Of a stretch of DNA of 64,000 bases, positions 25,015 through 34,098 are shown one piece after another. This DNA comes from Azospirillum soli (GTDB lineage: Bacteria > Pseudomonadota > Alphaproteobacteria > Azospirillales > Azospirillaceae), in the NCBI RefSeq assembly GCF_017876165.1, contig NZ_JAGINQ010000007.1, positions 239,764 through 303,763 on the forward strand, read 5' to 3'. Each line of letters opens with the position of its first letter. Positions within the stretch are counted from its first letter, which is position 1. The notes below the pieces were generated by a model, which was not told the DNA's origin, searched no databases, and worked only from the letters and a program-made list of their open reading frames with translations. The position numbers and the translations under genes were made by a program.

Positions 25015-26204
25015 CCAAACCCGCGCTGGTGTTCAGCTGGGAGATGTTCGGGCCGTATCACATGGACCGGCTGGAGGCGGTCGGGCGCAGGCTCGGCCAT
25101 CTCTACGACGTGGTCGGGCTGGAGGTCGGGTCGAAGTCGCACACCTACGCCTGGGACTCCACCGGCACCGGCCAGAACTTCCGCAAGATCACCCTGTTCC
25201 CCGGCCGGTCGAAGGCCGACATCCCTGCCTTTCAGGTCTACCGCGCGCTGCTGCGCGAATGCCGGCGCGTCGGGGCCAGCCACGTCTTCCTCTGCCATTA
25301 CGAGGATCCGGACGTCTTCGCGCTGGCGGTGACCATGCGGCTGATGGGCCGGCGGGTCGTCAACATGAACGCCAGCAAGTTCGACGACAAGCCGCGCATC
25401 CTCTGGCGCGAAGCGGTCAAGACCCTGTTCTACGCCCCCTATCAGGCGGCCATCGGCGGCAGCCACCGGACGGTGGACTATTTCCGCTTCCTGGGCCTGC
25501 CGAAGGACCGGCTGTTCATCGGCTACGACACGCTGTCGCTGGACCGCATCCGCCGGCTGTCGGGGATGACCCCGGCGCCGGACGGCGTGCCCTTCGCCCA
25601 GCGGCATTTCACGATCATCGCCCGCTTCGTGCCGAAGAAGAACCTGTTCCGGGCGGTCGAGGCCTACGACCTGTACCGCCGCATGGCCGGCGACGCGGCG
25701 CGGCCCCTGCATCTCTGCGGGTCGGGGCCGCTGGAGGCCGACCTCCGGGCCGAGGTCGGCAAGCGCGGGCTGGAGGGGCACGTCATCTTCCGGGGATTCC
25801 TTCAGGAGAAGGGGATCGCCGAGACGCTGGGCTCCACGCTGTGCCTGCTGCTGCCCTCCATCGAGGAGCAGTTCGGGCTGGTGGTCAACGAGGCGCTGGC
25901 CATGGGCGTGCCGACCATCCTGTCCGACCAGTGCGGCGCCCGCGACGTTCTGATCCGCAGCGGCATCAACGGCCACATCGTCGAACCCGACAACCCGGAG
26001 GGGCTGGCCCGGCACATGCTGTCGGTCGCGGCGGACGAGGCGGAGTGGCGACGCCTGTCGCTGAACGGCCGGCCGTTCCAGGCCCTGGCCGACGCCGGCT
26101 TCTTCGCCGAGGCGGTAGAGAAGGCGCTGGTCAGCCTGGGGGCGCAGGCCATGGACAGCCCCGCCCCCGCCGCCTTGCCGTCCGCCCGTGAAAGCGAGGG
26201 CTGA
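25011..26204 (+). CDS. Glycosyltransferase family 4
   Basis: 397-residue GT-B transferase. The C-terminal domain shows IIARFVPKKNLFRAVEAY, LHLCGSGPLEADL and the E-x7-E motif in EEQFGLVVNEALAMGVP. The N-terminal acceptor domain is unusual, opening with FSWEMFGPYHMDRLEAVGRR. The start overlaps the previous stop (ATGA) and the stop overlaps the next start by one base. Adds one residue of the repeat unit on the cytoplasmic face; sugar unknown. Confidence 0.9.
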   Translation: MTKPALVFSWEMFGPYHMDRLEAVGRRLGHLYDVVGLEVGSKSHTYAWDSTGTGQNFRKITLFPGRSKADIPAFQVYRALLRECRRVGASHVFLCHYEDPDVFALAVTMRLMGRRVVNMNASKFDDKPRILWREAVKTLFYAPYQAAIGGSHRTVDYFRFLGLPKDRLFIGYDTLSLDRIRRLSGMTPAPDGVPFAQRHFTIIARFVPKKNLFRAVEAYDLYRRMAGDAARPLHLCGSGPLEADLRAEVGKRGLEGHVIFRGFLQEKGIAETLGSTLCLLLPSIEEQFGLVVNEALAMGVPTILSDQCGARDVLIRSGINGHIVEPDNPEGLARHMLSVAADEAEWRRLSLNGRPFQALADAGFFAEAVEKALVSLGAQAMDSPAPAALPSARESEG

Positions 26205-27352
26205 TGACCGACCGCAAGCCTTCCCATACCGCCCCCCACATCATCGTCTCGGGCCGCCTGCCGCCACCGACCGACGGGATGAGCCGGGTCACCGCCCTGG
26301 TGCTCGACCGGCTGCGAAGCCGGGGCAACGTGGAGGTCGCCGACCTGTCGCCGGGCTGGAACGGCGGCGGTGCGCGCTACCACGCCATGAAGGCTTTTCG
26401 GGTGCTGCTGGCCGGGCTGCGGTTGGCGGCGGGGGTGACGCAGCCGGACCGGCGCTTCTACATGCCGGCGGATTCCGGCCTCGGCATCTTCTACACGACG
26501 GCGCTGGTCGGGGCGGCGCGGCTGTTCGGGTACGAGCGGACGCTGCACCACCATTCCTTCGCCACCATCTCCAAGCCGACCTGGCGCATGTCCCTGCTGA
26601 CGCGGGTGGCCGGGGAGGACTGCACCCACGTGCTGCTGTGCCCGGCCATGCAGATGCGCTTTCAGGCGCTCTACCCCGCCGCGCGCACGGCGACGACCAT
26701 GTCCAACGCCATCTTCACCCCGCCCGAGCCGCGCCCCCGGCGCCGCCGGGAGGGGCCGCTGCGCATCGGGCACCTGTCCAACCTGTGCACCGACAAGGGG
26801 CTGGACACCCTGTTCACGCTGCTGCGCGCCCTTCAGGTGGAGGGCGTCGAGGCGAAGCTGATCCTGGCCGGGCCGGGGATCGGGCGGATGGACAACGCGC
26901 TGGTCGCGGCGGGGCTGGTCGCTTTCGACGGTAATGTCGAATATCGCGGCCCGGTCGAGGGCGAGGCCAAGGCCGAGTTCTACCGCGACATCGACGTGTT
27001 CGCCTTCCCGACCCGCTACCGGAACGAGGCGCAGCCTCTGGTCCTGTTCGAGGCCATGGCCGCGGGCGTGCCCGTGCTGGCCTACGAGCGGGGCTGCATC
27101 GGCAGCGACATTCCCCGGACGGGGCTCGTCACCCAAGACCAGAACTTCGTCGAGGCGGTGCTGCCGACTCTGCGACGCTGGGCCGGGGATCGCGACGCGC
27201 TGGCCCTGGCGTCGGAGCAGGCGCACGCGCGGGCGCGGGCGGCCTACGAGGCCAGCCACGCCGGGTTCGAGGCGGTGCTGGAGCGGATCGCCGGGCCGAT
27301 CGCGACCGCCGCCCCGGCGGCGGTCCGCCCGAAGCGGCGGGCCGTGGGGTAA
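26204..27352 (+). CDS. Glycosyltransferase family 4-like
   Basis: 382-residue GT-B transferase. N-terminus IIVSGRLPPPTDGMSRVTALV; C-terminal domain LRIGHLSNLCTDKGLDTL, LILAGPG, and FPTRYRNEAQPLVLFEAMAAGVPVLAY with the E-x7-E pattern. Last gene of the tightly overlapping transferase operon; it converges with the beta-helix gene, whose stop lies one base beyond. Donor and linkage not predictable. Confidence 0.88.
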   Translation: MTDRKPSHTAPHIIVSGRLPPPTDGMSRVTALVLDRLRSRGNVEVADLSPGWNGGGARYHAMKAFRVLLAGLRLAAGVTQPDRRFYMPADSGLGIFYTTALVGAARLFGYERTLHHHSFATISKPTWRMSLLTRVAGEDCTHVLLCPAMQMRFQALYPAARTATTMSNAIFTPPEPRPRRRREGPLRIGHLSNLCTDKGLDTLFTLLRALQVEGVEAKLILAGPGIGRMDNALVAAGLVAFDGNVEYRGPVEGEAKAEFYRDIDVFAFPTRYRNEAQPLVLFEAMAAGVPVLAYERGCIGSDIPRTGLVTQDQNFVEAVLPTLRRWAGDRDALALASEQAHARARAAYEASHAGFEAVLERIAGPIATAAPAAVRPKRRAVG

Positions 27353-27353
27353 G

Positions 27354-29291
27354 CTACCGCGCCCCCTCCGGACCGATCTTGCTCCACGGCAGATCCTCGA
27401 TGCCGAGGTTGCGGGCGGGGCTGTCGGGGCGCAGGCGGAAGTCGTCCTTGGCGGGGTCGAGGAAATAGGGGTTGGGCAGGGTCGGACCCTGGACCGTGCG
27501 CGACTGGGCGCGCACCGGGGAGGCCGCCGGGCCTCGGTTGCCCCGGCCCTGGCGGTCCACGATGTTCAGGTCCATGGTGTATTCGCCGCCGGTCAGGTTG
27601 GTGACGATCTGATCGACCGGCACGCGGGCGTGGATGATGTTGCGGGTCGCGGCGTTGTCGCGCAGGAAGCCGGCGACGCCGGCCTTCGGCACCCATTCGA
27701 AGCGGATGAACTTGTCGCGGCTGTCGGTCAGGACGGAGATGTTGTTTTCCACCCGGTTGCCGTCGCCGCCGTGGATGAAGACCGCCGCCCAGCCGGTATT
27801 CTCCAGGAAATTGCCCTGCACCGTCACGCCGTTGGTCAGGTCGTCCAGGTAGATGCCGAAGCCCTTGTAGCGCTCCAGCCAGTTGCCGGCGGGGTCGGTG
27901 GCGATGCCGCCGGTGCCCCGGATGTCGTTGAAGCGGATCACCGTGCGCGTGTCGATGTCGCTGCGGCCCAGCGTCTCGATGGCGCCGAGGTCGGCGGTCT
28001 CGCGGCCGATGTCGCGGATGCGGTTGTATTCGATCAGGTTCTCGGCGTTCTGGGTCTCCGGGTTCCAGTTCTTCAGCGAGATGCCGTAGCGGGCGGCGTG
28101 GCGGATGTCGTTGTGGGCGATCACCGTGCGGTTCACCCCCGCCGCCATGACGCCGGCGCTGTAGAGGTTCACCTCGCCGATGTGGCGGATGCTGTTGGCG
28201 ACGACGCGGTTGTCGTTGCTGCCCGGCCCGAGATCGACGCCGCTGCGGCCGAGATGCTCCATCCGGTTGCCGCGCACCTCGCTCTCGACGGTGCCTTTCA
28301 GGACGACCGCCGTGCCGACCGCCGAAAAGCGGTTGTCGAGGATGCGGTGGCCCGACCCGCCGACGAGGCGGATCGCCGAACCGTCGTAGGGCACGTCGGT
28401 GAAGCCCAGCCCCTCGATAGTCACGTTGCGGGCCTGGTCCAGCTGGATCAGGGGGGAGAGGCGGGCCACCATCGCCTCGCCCGCACGGGCGAAGCCCTCC
28501 GGGTCGAAGGGGCGCAGCAGCAGGCGCTTGTCCTTGGCGCGCCACGCGAACTGACCGGGGAACTTCAGGAAATCGGGATGGCCGAGCAGGCGGAAGGTGG
28601 TGCCGTCGCGGAACGGGTACCAGCCGTCGCGGTCGAGCGTCAGCGTGCCCCGCGCGTCGATCTTCTCGATGCCCCGGATGTCGTCGGCCTGCCGTTCGCG
28701 GTCGAGCGCCTGGACCCGGACGCCGGGCGCCGCCCAGGCCGGCTGCACCGTCGCCGGGGGAAAGCGGAAGCGGCGTTTGTCGCCGCCGCCCTTCACCGCC
28801 TGCGCCACGAACCAGCCGGTGCGGATGGGGTCCTCAGGGTCGTAAGCGCCGCTCTGCGCCGCGCGCAGGCGGATGCCGCCGGCCGTCACGTCGAGGCCGG
28901 GTTCGCGCGCCAAGGGGGCGGAAACGACGCCGGGGGCCTCCACGGTGAAGCCGGTCACCCGCTCCCCACCGGAGAGGACGGGCTGCTCGCCGGGGGCGGC
29001 GGCGATGCGCAGGCCGGAGTCGTCGGGTCCGAGGTCGAGGGTTTCGGTCAGCGGATGAGTGCCACCGCGCAGGAGGATCAGGCGCGGGCCGCCCTGGCGC
29101 GCCGCCTGGACGGCGCGGGCCAGCGTGGCGAAAGGGCCGTCGTTGCCGTTCGGGGCCGGATCGGCGGCGCGGCCCGACCAGCGGTCGTTGCCACGGGGGG
29201 AGACATAGCTTGCCGGCTCGGCCGCGCGCGCGGCTCCCGGAAGGGCCAGGAGCAGGACGACCGAGAGAAGCTTCAGCATTCGCAGCGCCAT
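27354..29291 (-). CDS. Secreted right-handed parallel beta-helix protein (GH141-like)
   Basis: 645-residue exported protein. Cleavable signal peptide of about 23 residues ending ARA. It then opens YVSPRGNDRWSG...DGPFATLARAV and LRGGTHPL, the pattern seen in glycan-active beta-helix proteins of the GH141 type (recalled). Many short repeats follow with asparagine ladders (ILDNRFSAV, VRGNRMEHL, VVANSIRHI, VQGNFLENT). The ATG at 29291 follows GGAGGTGAC perfectly; the longer frame is unsupported. It is the only minus-strand gene inside the polysaccharide locus apart from the last. Likely cleaves or modifies the exopolysaccharide in the periplasm or outside; activity not proven. Confidence 0.87.
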   Translation of the reverse strand: MALRMLKLLSVVLLLALPGAARAAEPASYVSPRGNDRWSGRAADPAPNGNDGPFATLARAVQAARQGGPRLILLRGGTHPLTETLDLGPDDSGLRIAAAPGEQPVLSGGERVTGFTVEAPGVVSAPLAREPGLDVTAGGIRLRAAQSGAYDPEDPIRTGWFVAQAVKGGGDKRRFRFPPATVQPAWAAPGVRVQALDRERQADDIRGIEKIDARGTLTLDRDGWYPFRDGTTFRLLGHPDFLKFPGQFAWRAKDKRLLLRPFDPEGFARAGEAMVARLSPLIQLDQARNVTIEGLGFTDVPYDGSAIRLVGGSGHRILDNRFSAVGTAVVLKGTVESEVRGNRMEHLGRSGVDLGPGSNDNRVVANSIRHIGEVNLYSAGVMAAGVNRTVIAHNDIRHAARYGISLKNWNPETQNAENLIEYNRIRDIGRETADLGAIETLGRSDIDTRTVIRFNDIRGTGGIATDPAGNWLERYKGFGIYLDDLTNGVTVQGNFLENTGWAAVFIHGGDGNRVENNISVLTDSRDKFIRFEWVPKAGVAGFLRDNAATRNIIHARVPVDQIVTNLTGGEYTMDLNIVDRQGRGNRGPAASPVRAQSRTVQGPTLPNPYFLDPAKDDFRLRPDSPARNLGIEDLPWSKIGPEGAR

Positions 29292-29514
29292 GTCACCTCC
29301 GCTTTGCACGCAAGCGAAACTGGCCGCCGCGCGCTCCGGAGGCAAAAGCGCGGAAGGGGTGCCCCGTTTTCGGGAAGGCATGTCAAGGCTTCGGTGGGAT
29401 AGCCGGCCTCCCGAAAGGCGCTCGCCGTCTGCGCACCCCGGGAGAGTCGGACCCTGACCTATGCGTGCTGCGTTGCATCATCCGGAAGCGTCAGCGAGCG
29501 AGGCGGAGCCCGGC

Positions 29515-30915
29515 ATGATCGAAACGGCGTTGATCGCACAGGTGCTGGTGGTGGCCCTGGTCGCCGTGGTGTTTTTGAGCAGCGGCACCGCGTCCCTGTT
29601 CCATCCGCTGACCTTCTATCTGGTCTTCCACACGCTGGTCTTCGTCATCCGGCCGATGCTGGTGCACGGGTTCGGCATCGACAACGCGTGGCTGTTCATG
29701 GGCTTCTGGCCGAGCGCGTCGCAGTTCGTGATGGCACTGACGGTCAGTTCGGTGGCCCTGATCGCCTTCGCCATTTCCTGCGGCTACGCCGGGCGGGTGA
29801 AGCCGGACTTCGCCCGCGCGCCGCAGTTCTCGTTCGACCGGGTGGACATCGTCGCCTTCACCATCACGGTCCTGCTGCTGGCGCCGCTGGCGCTCTACTC
29901 CGCCGTTCTGCGCCAGGACGGCGCCGACTTCACCGGCACGGGCGACCTGCAGATGGAGCGCGACCCGCTGACCGGCCAGCCGGTCTACGTCAACACCACC
30001 GGCTACATCGCCGAAGCGCATTCCATGGGTCTGCCGCTGACGCTGGGCATCATCTGGGTCAGCCGGTTCCACCCGCTTTCCTTCCTGCCCTTCATCGCCT
30101 TCGTCGGCTACCGCGCCTATCTGGGCTGGGGGCGCTGGGCGATCATCATGGGCATCATCGGCCTGGTGCTGCTGGTGCTGTACCAGACGCGGACCAAGTG
30201 GTTCCGCTGGTGGCAGGTCGCCATCGGCGTGCCGGTGCTGTTCCTGTTCCACACGCTGGGCAACAACCGCGGCTTCATCCGCGCGGTGATCGCCGGCAAC
30301 GAAAGCCCGTGGAACGCCATCCAGGGCGGCAGCGCGTCGTTCATCGACAGCCTCGCCAACCAGGACATCGCGAATTTCGACTTCCTGGCCTTCATCCTGT
30401 GGGCGGTGCCGGAGCAGTCCGGGACCTACACATATTTCACCCAATACCTGCAACTGTTCACCGAGCCGGTGCCGCGCATGCTGTGGCCGGACAAGCCCAT
30501 CGGCGCGCCGGTCAAGTGGGTGACTCTGCACGATTACGGCAACTTCGCGAACCTGACCACCTCGCTGGCCGGGGACGGCTGGATGAGCGCGGGGTGGATC
30601 GGCCTGATCGTCACCATGGTGGTGGTCGGCCTGATCCTGGGGCGGCTGCACCGCTGGTTCTGGGAGCGCGGGTTCCTGAACCGCTACGCCGTGCTGTTCT
30701 ATTGCGCCTTCATCCCGCTGTCCTTGCAGTGGTATCGCGACGGCAACATCACCATCGTCAAGTTCGGCTTCTTCTCGCTGCTGCCGATCCTGCTGTGGAT
30801 CGTGCTGACCAAGGCGATCCGCGCCTGGATGAGAAGCGGTGAGATGACAAGCGGCGCGGAGAGCGCGAGGCCCGCCGTCCGTCTGCCCGTGCGTCTGCCG
30901 CTCGGCCGGCTGTGA
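29515..30915 (+). CDS. Wzy-like polysaccharide polymerase
   Basis: 466-residue membrane protein with about 11-12 hydrophobic helices and a large hydrophilic loop in the C-terminal half. That loop carries VPRMLWPDKP (LWPDKP at residues 323-328), a motif frequent in Wzy/O-antigen polymerase families. Would polymerise flipped repeat units in the periplasm under control of the Wzc-like co-polymerase. ATG 29515 with GAGGCGGAG upstream; the longer start at 29461 adds a hydrophilic tail without support. Confidence 0.85.
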   Translation: MIETALIAQVLVVALVAVVFLSSGTASLFHPLTFYLVFHTLVFVIRPMLVHGFGIDNAWLFMGFWPSASQFVMALTVSSVALIAFAISCGYAGRVKPDFARAPQFSFDRVDIVAFTITVLLLAPLALYSAVLRQDGADFTGTGDLQMERDPLTGQPVYVNTTGYIAEAHSMGLPLTLGIIWVSRFHPLSFLPFIAFVGYRAYLGWGRWAIIMGIIGLVLLVLYQTRTKWFRWWQVAIGVPVLFLFHTLGNNRGFIRAVIAGNESPWNAIQGGSASFIDSLANQDIANFDFLAFILWAVPEQSGTYTYFTQYLQLFTEPVPRMLWPDKPIGAPVKWVTLHDYGNFANLTTSLAGDGWMSAGWIGLIVTMVVVGLILGRLHRWFWERGFLNRYAVLFYCAFIPLSLQWYRDGNITIVKFGFFSLLPILLWIVLTKAIRAWMRSGEMTSGAESARPAVRLPVRLPLGRL

Positions 30916-30922
30916 GGGCTTG

Positions 30923-32086
30923 ATGACGAATCGATTCGGGGGCTTCAACGGCTTCATGCTGCGCGCGCTCGCCCTGGTCTCGGCGGTGGTGCTGCCGGTG
31001 TCCTACGCGCTGGACCCGCCGGACGGCGATCTGACGCGGCTGGGCGGCTACGCGGAGAACCGCTTCGGCCCGACGGCGCCGCAGGCGATCTTCGCGCCGC
31101 CGCTGGTGGAGAAGGCGCGGGCCGGCGCCACCTATGACGTGATGGTGGTCGGTGACGGCTTCTCGCAGCCGGACCCGGCGGACCGCCACACGCCCTATGG
31201 GCATTACTGGACCGATCACCTGCGCAACCTGACCGGCCTGACGGTGGGCGTGCGGCATCTGGACGAGGAACCGCTGGCCGACTATCTGGCCTCCGCCGAC
31301 TTCCGGGAACGACCGCCCCGCGTGCTGGTCTTCCAGGTGACGGAGCGGGAGCTGCCGGCGCGCACGGACGGGCTGCCCGAGGGAACGGCGAAGGGCGCAA
31401 GGACGGCGATTCCGGCGCCCATGGCCGCGCGCCCGCTGGGGCACGCGCCGCAGCCCTGGCCGCGCGCCCAGGCGCGGGCGTGGTCGGCGCCGCCGGTCGG
31501 TCACGCCCTGGATATGCTGTCCAAGGCGCTGCCGAGGGCCGTGCTGGACCGGCCGGTGACGCCGGTGGAGGAGCGGACGCTGGCCTACGCCGGGCTGTTC
31601 AGCTCCGCCGCCGCGACGAGCAGCCTGTTCCACGCCGGGGATTTCGAGCCCTGGCGCGCCGACCGGGAATTGCTGGTGGAGCGGCGGCAGGCCCTGCGCG
31701 GCCTTCAGGCGGCGGTGGAGGCGAACGGGGTGACGCGCTTCCTGCTGCTGGTCGCGCCGGACAAGGGGACGGTCTACGCCGACTTCCTGCTGGGCGGGGC
31801 GCCCGTGCGTTCCGCCGTGGAGGAGGTGCTGGCGGCCGATCCGGCGCTGCGCATGGCGCCGCTGGCCTCCGGGCTGCGGGCGCTGGTGGCTGGCGGGGTG
31901 ATCGACCTCTACAAGCCGAACGACAGCCGATGGGGGACGGAGGGCCACCTGTACGCCGCGCGTACGGTGTACGCGGCGCTGGAGCGGATGGGGGTTCTCG
32001 CCACGGCCGACAAGCCGAACGTCGCCACCCTGCCCTGCAAGCCGGTCTACCCCGACTGCGCCTCTTTTCAAGTCCAGACCGACTGA
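30923..32086 (+). CDS. SGNH/AlgX-AlgJ-like protein with altered catalytic residues
   Basis: 387-residue protein with an N-terminal signal or anchor (residues 11-30) and two blocks resembling AlgJ/AlgX O-acetyltransferases: VMVVGDGFS (77-81) where the family has GDS/GTS, and NDSRWGTEGH (333-342) where the family usually has D-x-H-W. Both the nucleophile Ser (Gly79) and the catalytic His (Arg336) appear replaced. It may bind the glycan rather than transfer acetyl groups, or use neighbouring residues. It follows wzy by seven bases. Family placement rests on these motifs and context; moderate certainty. Confidence 0.7.
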   Translation: MTNRFGGFNGFMLRALALVSAVVLPVSYALDPPDGDLTRLGGYAENRFGPTAPQAIFAPPLVEKARAGATYDVMVVGDGFSQPDPADRHTPYGHYWTDHLRNLTGLTVGVRHLDEEPLADYLASADFRERPPRVLVFQVTERELPARTDGLPEGTAKGARTAIPAPMAARPLGHAPQPWPRAQARAWSAPPVGHALDMLSKALPRAVLDRPVTPVEERTLAYAGLFSSAAATSSLFHAGDFEPWRADRELLVERRQALRGLQAAVEANGVTRFLLLVAPDKGTVYADFLLGGAPVRSAVEEVLAADPALRMAPLASGLRALVAGGVIDLYKPNDSRWGTEGHLYAARTVYAALERMGVLATADKPNVATLPCKPVYPDCASFQVQTD

Positions 32087-32130
32087 CCACCCCCTTTTAA
32101 GGCTGTTTCAGAACCGAGGACCGCGCGGCC

Positions 32131-33105
32131 ATGGCTCAAGAGACCTCAACGACCGATGTCGTGGCGATCGTCGTCACCCACAACCGGCTGCCGCTGCTGC
32201 CCACCTGCGTCGCGGCGATCCAGGCGCAGGTGCCCCGGCCCGGCCGGCTGGTGGTGGTGGACAGCGGCTCCAGCGACGGGACGCCGGAATGGCTGATGGC
32301 TCAGAAGGAGGAATTGGGCGACTGGCTGACCGTGGTGCGGCAGGCGAACTGCGGCTCGGCCGGGGCGTACCACACGGCCTTCGACACGGCGCTGAAGCTG
32401 GGGGCGGCCTGGATCTGGAGCACCGACGACGACGGAATCCCGCAGCCGGGCGCGCTGGCCGAGCTGCTGGCCCAAGCGGAGCGGCACGGGCTGGACCTCG
32501 TCGGGCCGCTGGTGCTGGCGGCGGAGGATCGGACGACGCTGGCTTTTCCCATGAAGGGAACGCGGTCGCCGGACGAATTGAAGGCGATGGCCAAAAATGG
32601 ATTGGCCGCTGAGACCATCGCGCTGTTCAACGGCACGCTGCTGCACCGCCGGGTGTTCGAGCGGATCGGCAACGTGAAGCGCGAGATGTTCATCTGGGGC
32701 GACGAGTACGAATTCACGCTGCGCGCCCGCCGCGCCGGGCTGAAGGCAGGTACGGCGGTGAACGCCCTGCACGTACACCCGGGCATGTCGCGGACCGAGC
32801 ACAAGGTTCTGGGCGGGCGGCTGGGCACGGTGGAGGAGATGCGCGCCGACCGCGCGCCGCACTACTTCCGCAACATGGGCTACATCCACGCCAACTATGA
32901 GAAGGCGGCGGCCATCCCGCGCATGATCGCGAAATACACGGCGCATTACGTGACGAAGCGCGACTGGAAGGGGCTGGGCGTCTTTCTGGAGAATTATCTG
33001 GCCGGCCTGCGCGACGAGTATCCGGAGGAGCTGCGCAAGCCGCCGACCTTCCTGCCTCTGCCGGAGCGGCCGGCGGCACCGTCCTCGTCCAGCGAGGTCG
33101 CCTGA
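32131..33105 (+). CDS. Glycosyltransferase family 2 (rhamnosyl/galactofuranosyl-type)
   Basis: 324-residue GT-A transferase: IVVTHNRLPLLPTCVAAI, VVDSGSSDGT, QANCGSAGAYHTAFD, metal-binding STDDDGIP and the later FIWGDEYEFTLRARRAG. The GSAGA loop and DDD motif are typical of GT2 rhamnosyl- and galactofuranosyltransferases. No membrane helices, so cytoplasmic. Its stop overlaps the start of the next GT2 by one base. Confidence 0.9.
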   Translation: MAQETSTTDVVAIVVTHNRLPLLPTCVAAIQAQVPRPGRLVVVDSGSSDGTPEWLMAQKEELGDWLTVVRQANCGSAGAYHTAFDTALKLGAAWIWSTDDDGIPQPGALAELLAQAERHGLDLVGPLVLAAEDRTTLAFPMKGTRSPDELKAMAKNGLAAETIALFNGTLLHRRVFERIGNVKREMFIWGDEYEFTLRARRAGLKAGTAVNALHVHPGMSRTEHKVLGGRLGTVEEMRADRAPHYFRNMGYIHANYEKAAAIPRMIAKYTAHYVTKRDWKGLGVFLENYLAGLRDEYPEELRKPPTFLPLPERPAAPSSSSEVA

Positions 33106-34040
33106 TGGCCGGCCCCACGGTCAGCGCCGTCATCGCCACGTACAACCGCGCGCCGGAGCTGCGCACCACCCTGACGCGGCTGCTGGGGCAGAGTTATCCG
33201 GTGCATGAAATCCTCGTGGTGGACGACGGTTCCACCGATGGGACCGACGCCATGGTGCGGGCGGAGTTTCCCTCCGTCCGCTACGCCCGGCTGCCGCACA
33301 ACGCGGGGCTGATCTACGCCCGGAACTTCGGGTTCGTGAACACGGGCGGGGACTTCATCCTGTCGGTGGACGATGATTCCTGGTTCGAGGATGTGGACGG
33401 GCTGGCACGCACGGTCGCCTATCTGGAAGCGCACGCGGACGTGGCGGCGGTAGCCTGCAACATCGAGACCCGCGACGGGCTGGTCTATTTCCCGAAGGGG
33501 GCAGCACCCTTCGATGTCCCCTGGTACGTCGGCTGCGGCCATCTGCTGCGGCGGAGCGCGGTGGCGGAGGTCGGGCTCTACATGCCGGAGCTGTACCGCC
33601 AAGGCGAGGAGAAGGACCGTTGCCTGCGGCTGCTGGGCGCGGGATACCGGACGGTGGCTCTGCCGGATGTCATGGTCTTTCACGACAAGAGCGAGAAGGG
33701 CCGCAAGCCGGGGCTGGAGCGCTTCTACAACCACCGCAACGACCTGATCCGCGAGATCGCGCGCTGCCCGGCCGGGCTGCTGCCTTGGCGATTCGCGCGA
33801 AGCTGGATCGGCAACAGCTGGAAGAGCCTGAGGCAGGGACCGAGGGCGACGGACCTGAAGGTGCTGCTGGCCCTGCCGGAGATCGTGAGGATTGGGCTGA
33901 AGCACCGCAAGCCGGTGAGCGTGGAAGCCTATCGGTGCTGGCTGCATTTGGCCGAAACGGCGGCGCCGGGGCGTGTGGTGGAGGGGTCGCAATGGGCCCC
34001 CACCCTAACCCTCCCCCACCTTCGGCGAGGGAGGGGATAA
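33105..34040 (+). CDS. Glycosyltransferase family 2
   Basis: 311-residue GT-A transferase: SAVIATYNRAPELRTTLTRLL, VVDDGSTDGT, SVDDDSWFED metal-binding motif and GEEKDRCLRLLGAGY. Coupled to the preceding GT2 (TGATG). Its last 15 residues (WAPTLTLPHLRRGRG) and its stop codon are encoded by the palindromic element at 33994-34087, so the native C-terminus was probably replaced or extended when the repeat arrived. Confidence 0.9.
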   Translation: MAGPTVSAVIATYNRAPELRTTLTRLLGQSYPVHEILVVDDGSTDGTDAMVRAEFPSVRYARLPHNAGLIYARNFGFVNTGGDFILSVDDDSWFEDVDGLARTVAYLEAHADVAAVACNIETRDGLVYFPKGAAPFDVPWYVGCGHLLRRSAVAEVGLYMPELYRQGEEKDRCLRLLGAGYRTVALPDVMVFHDKSEKGRKPGLERFYNHRNDLIREIARCPAGLLPWRFARSWIGNSWKSLRQGPRATDLKVLLALPEIVRIGLKHRKPVSVEAYRCWLHLAETAAPGRVVEGSQWAPTLTLPHLRRGRG

Positions 34041-34087
34041 AGCTCCTTCCCCCGTGCGCAGCATGGGGGAAGGCTGGGATGGGGCCC
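33994..34087. repeat. GC-rich palindromic element overlapping a gene end
   Basis: GGGCCCCCA (33994-34002) and TGGGGCCC (34080-34087) form the outer arms; CCCTCCCCCACC and the CCTTCCCCC / GGGGGAAGG pair form inner hairpins. The block CACCCTAACCCTCCCCCA is identical to the copy at 22586. The left 47 bases encode the end of the GT2 protein. Confidence 0.88.
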
Positions 34088-34098
34088 GCTGCCGCGGC

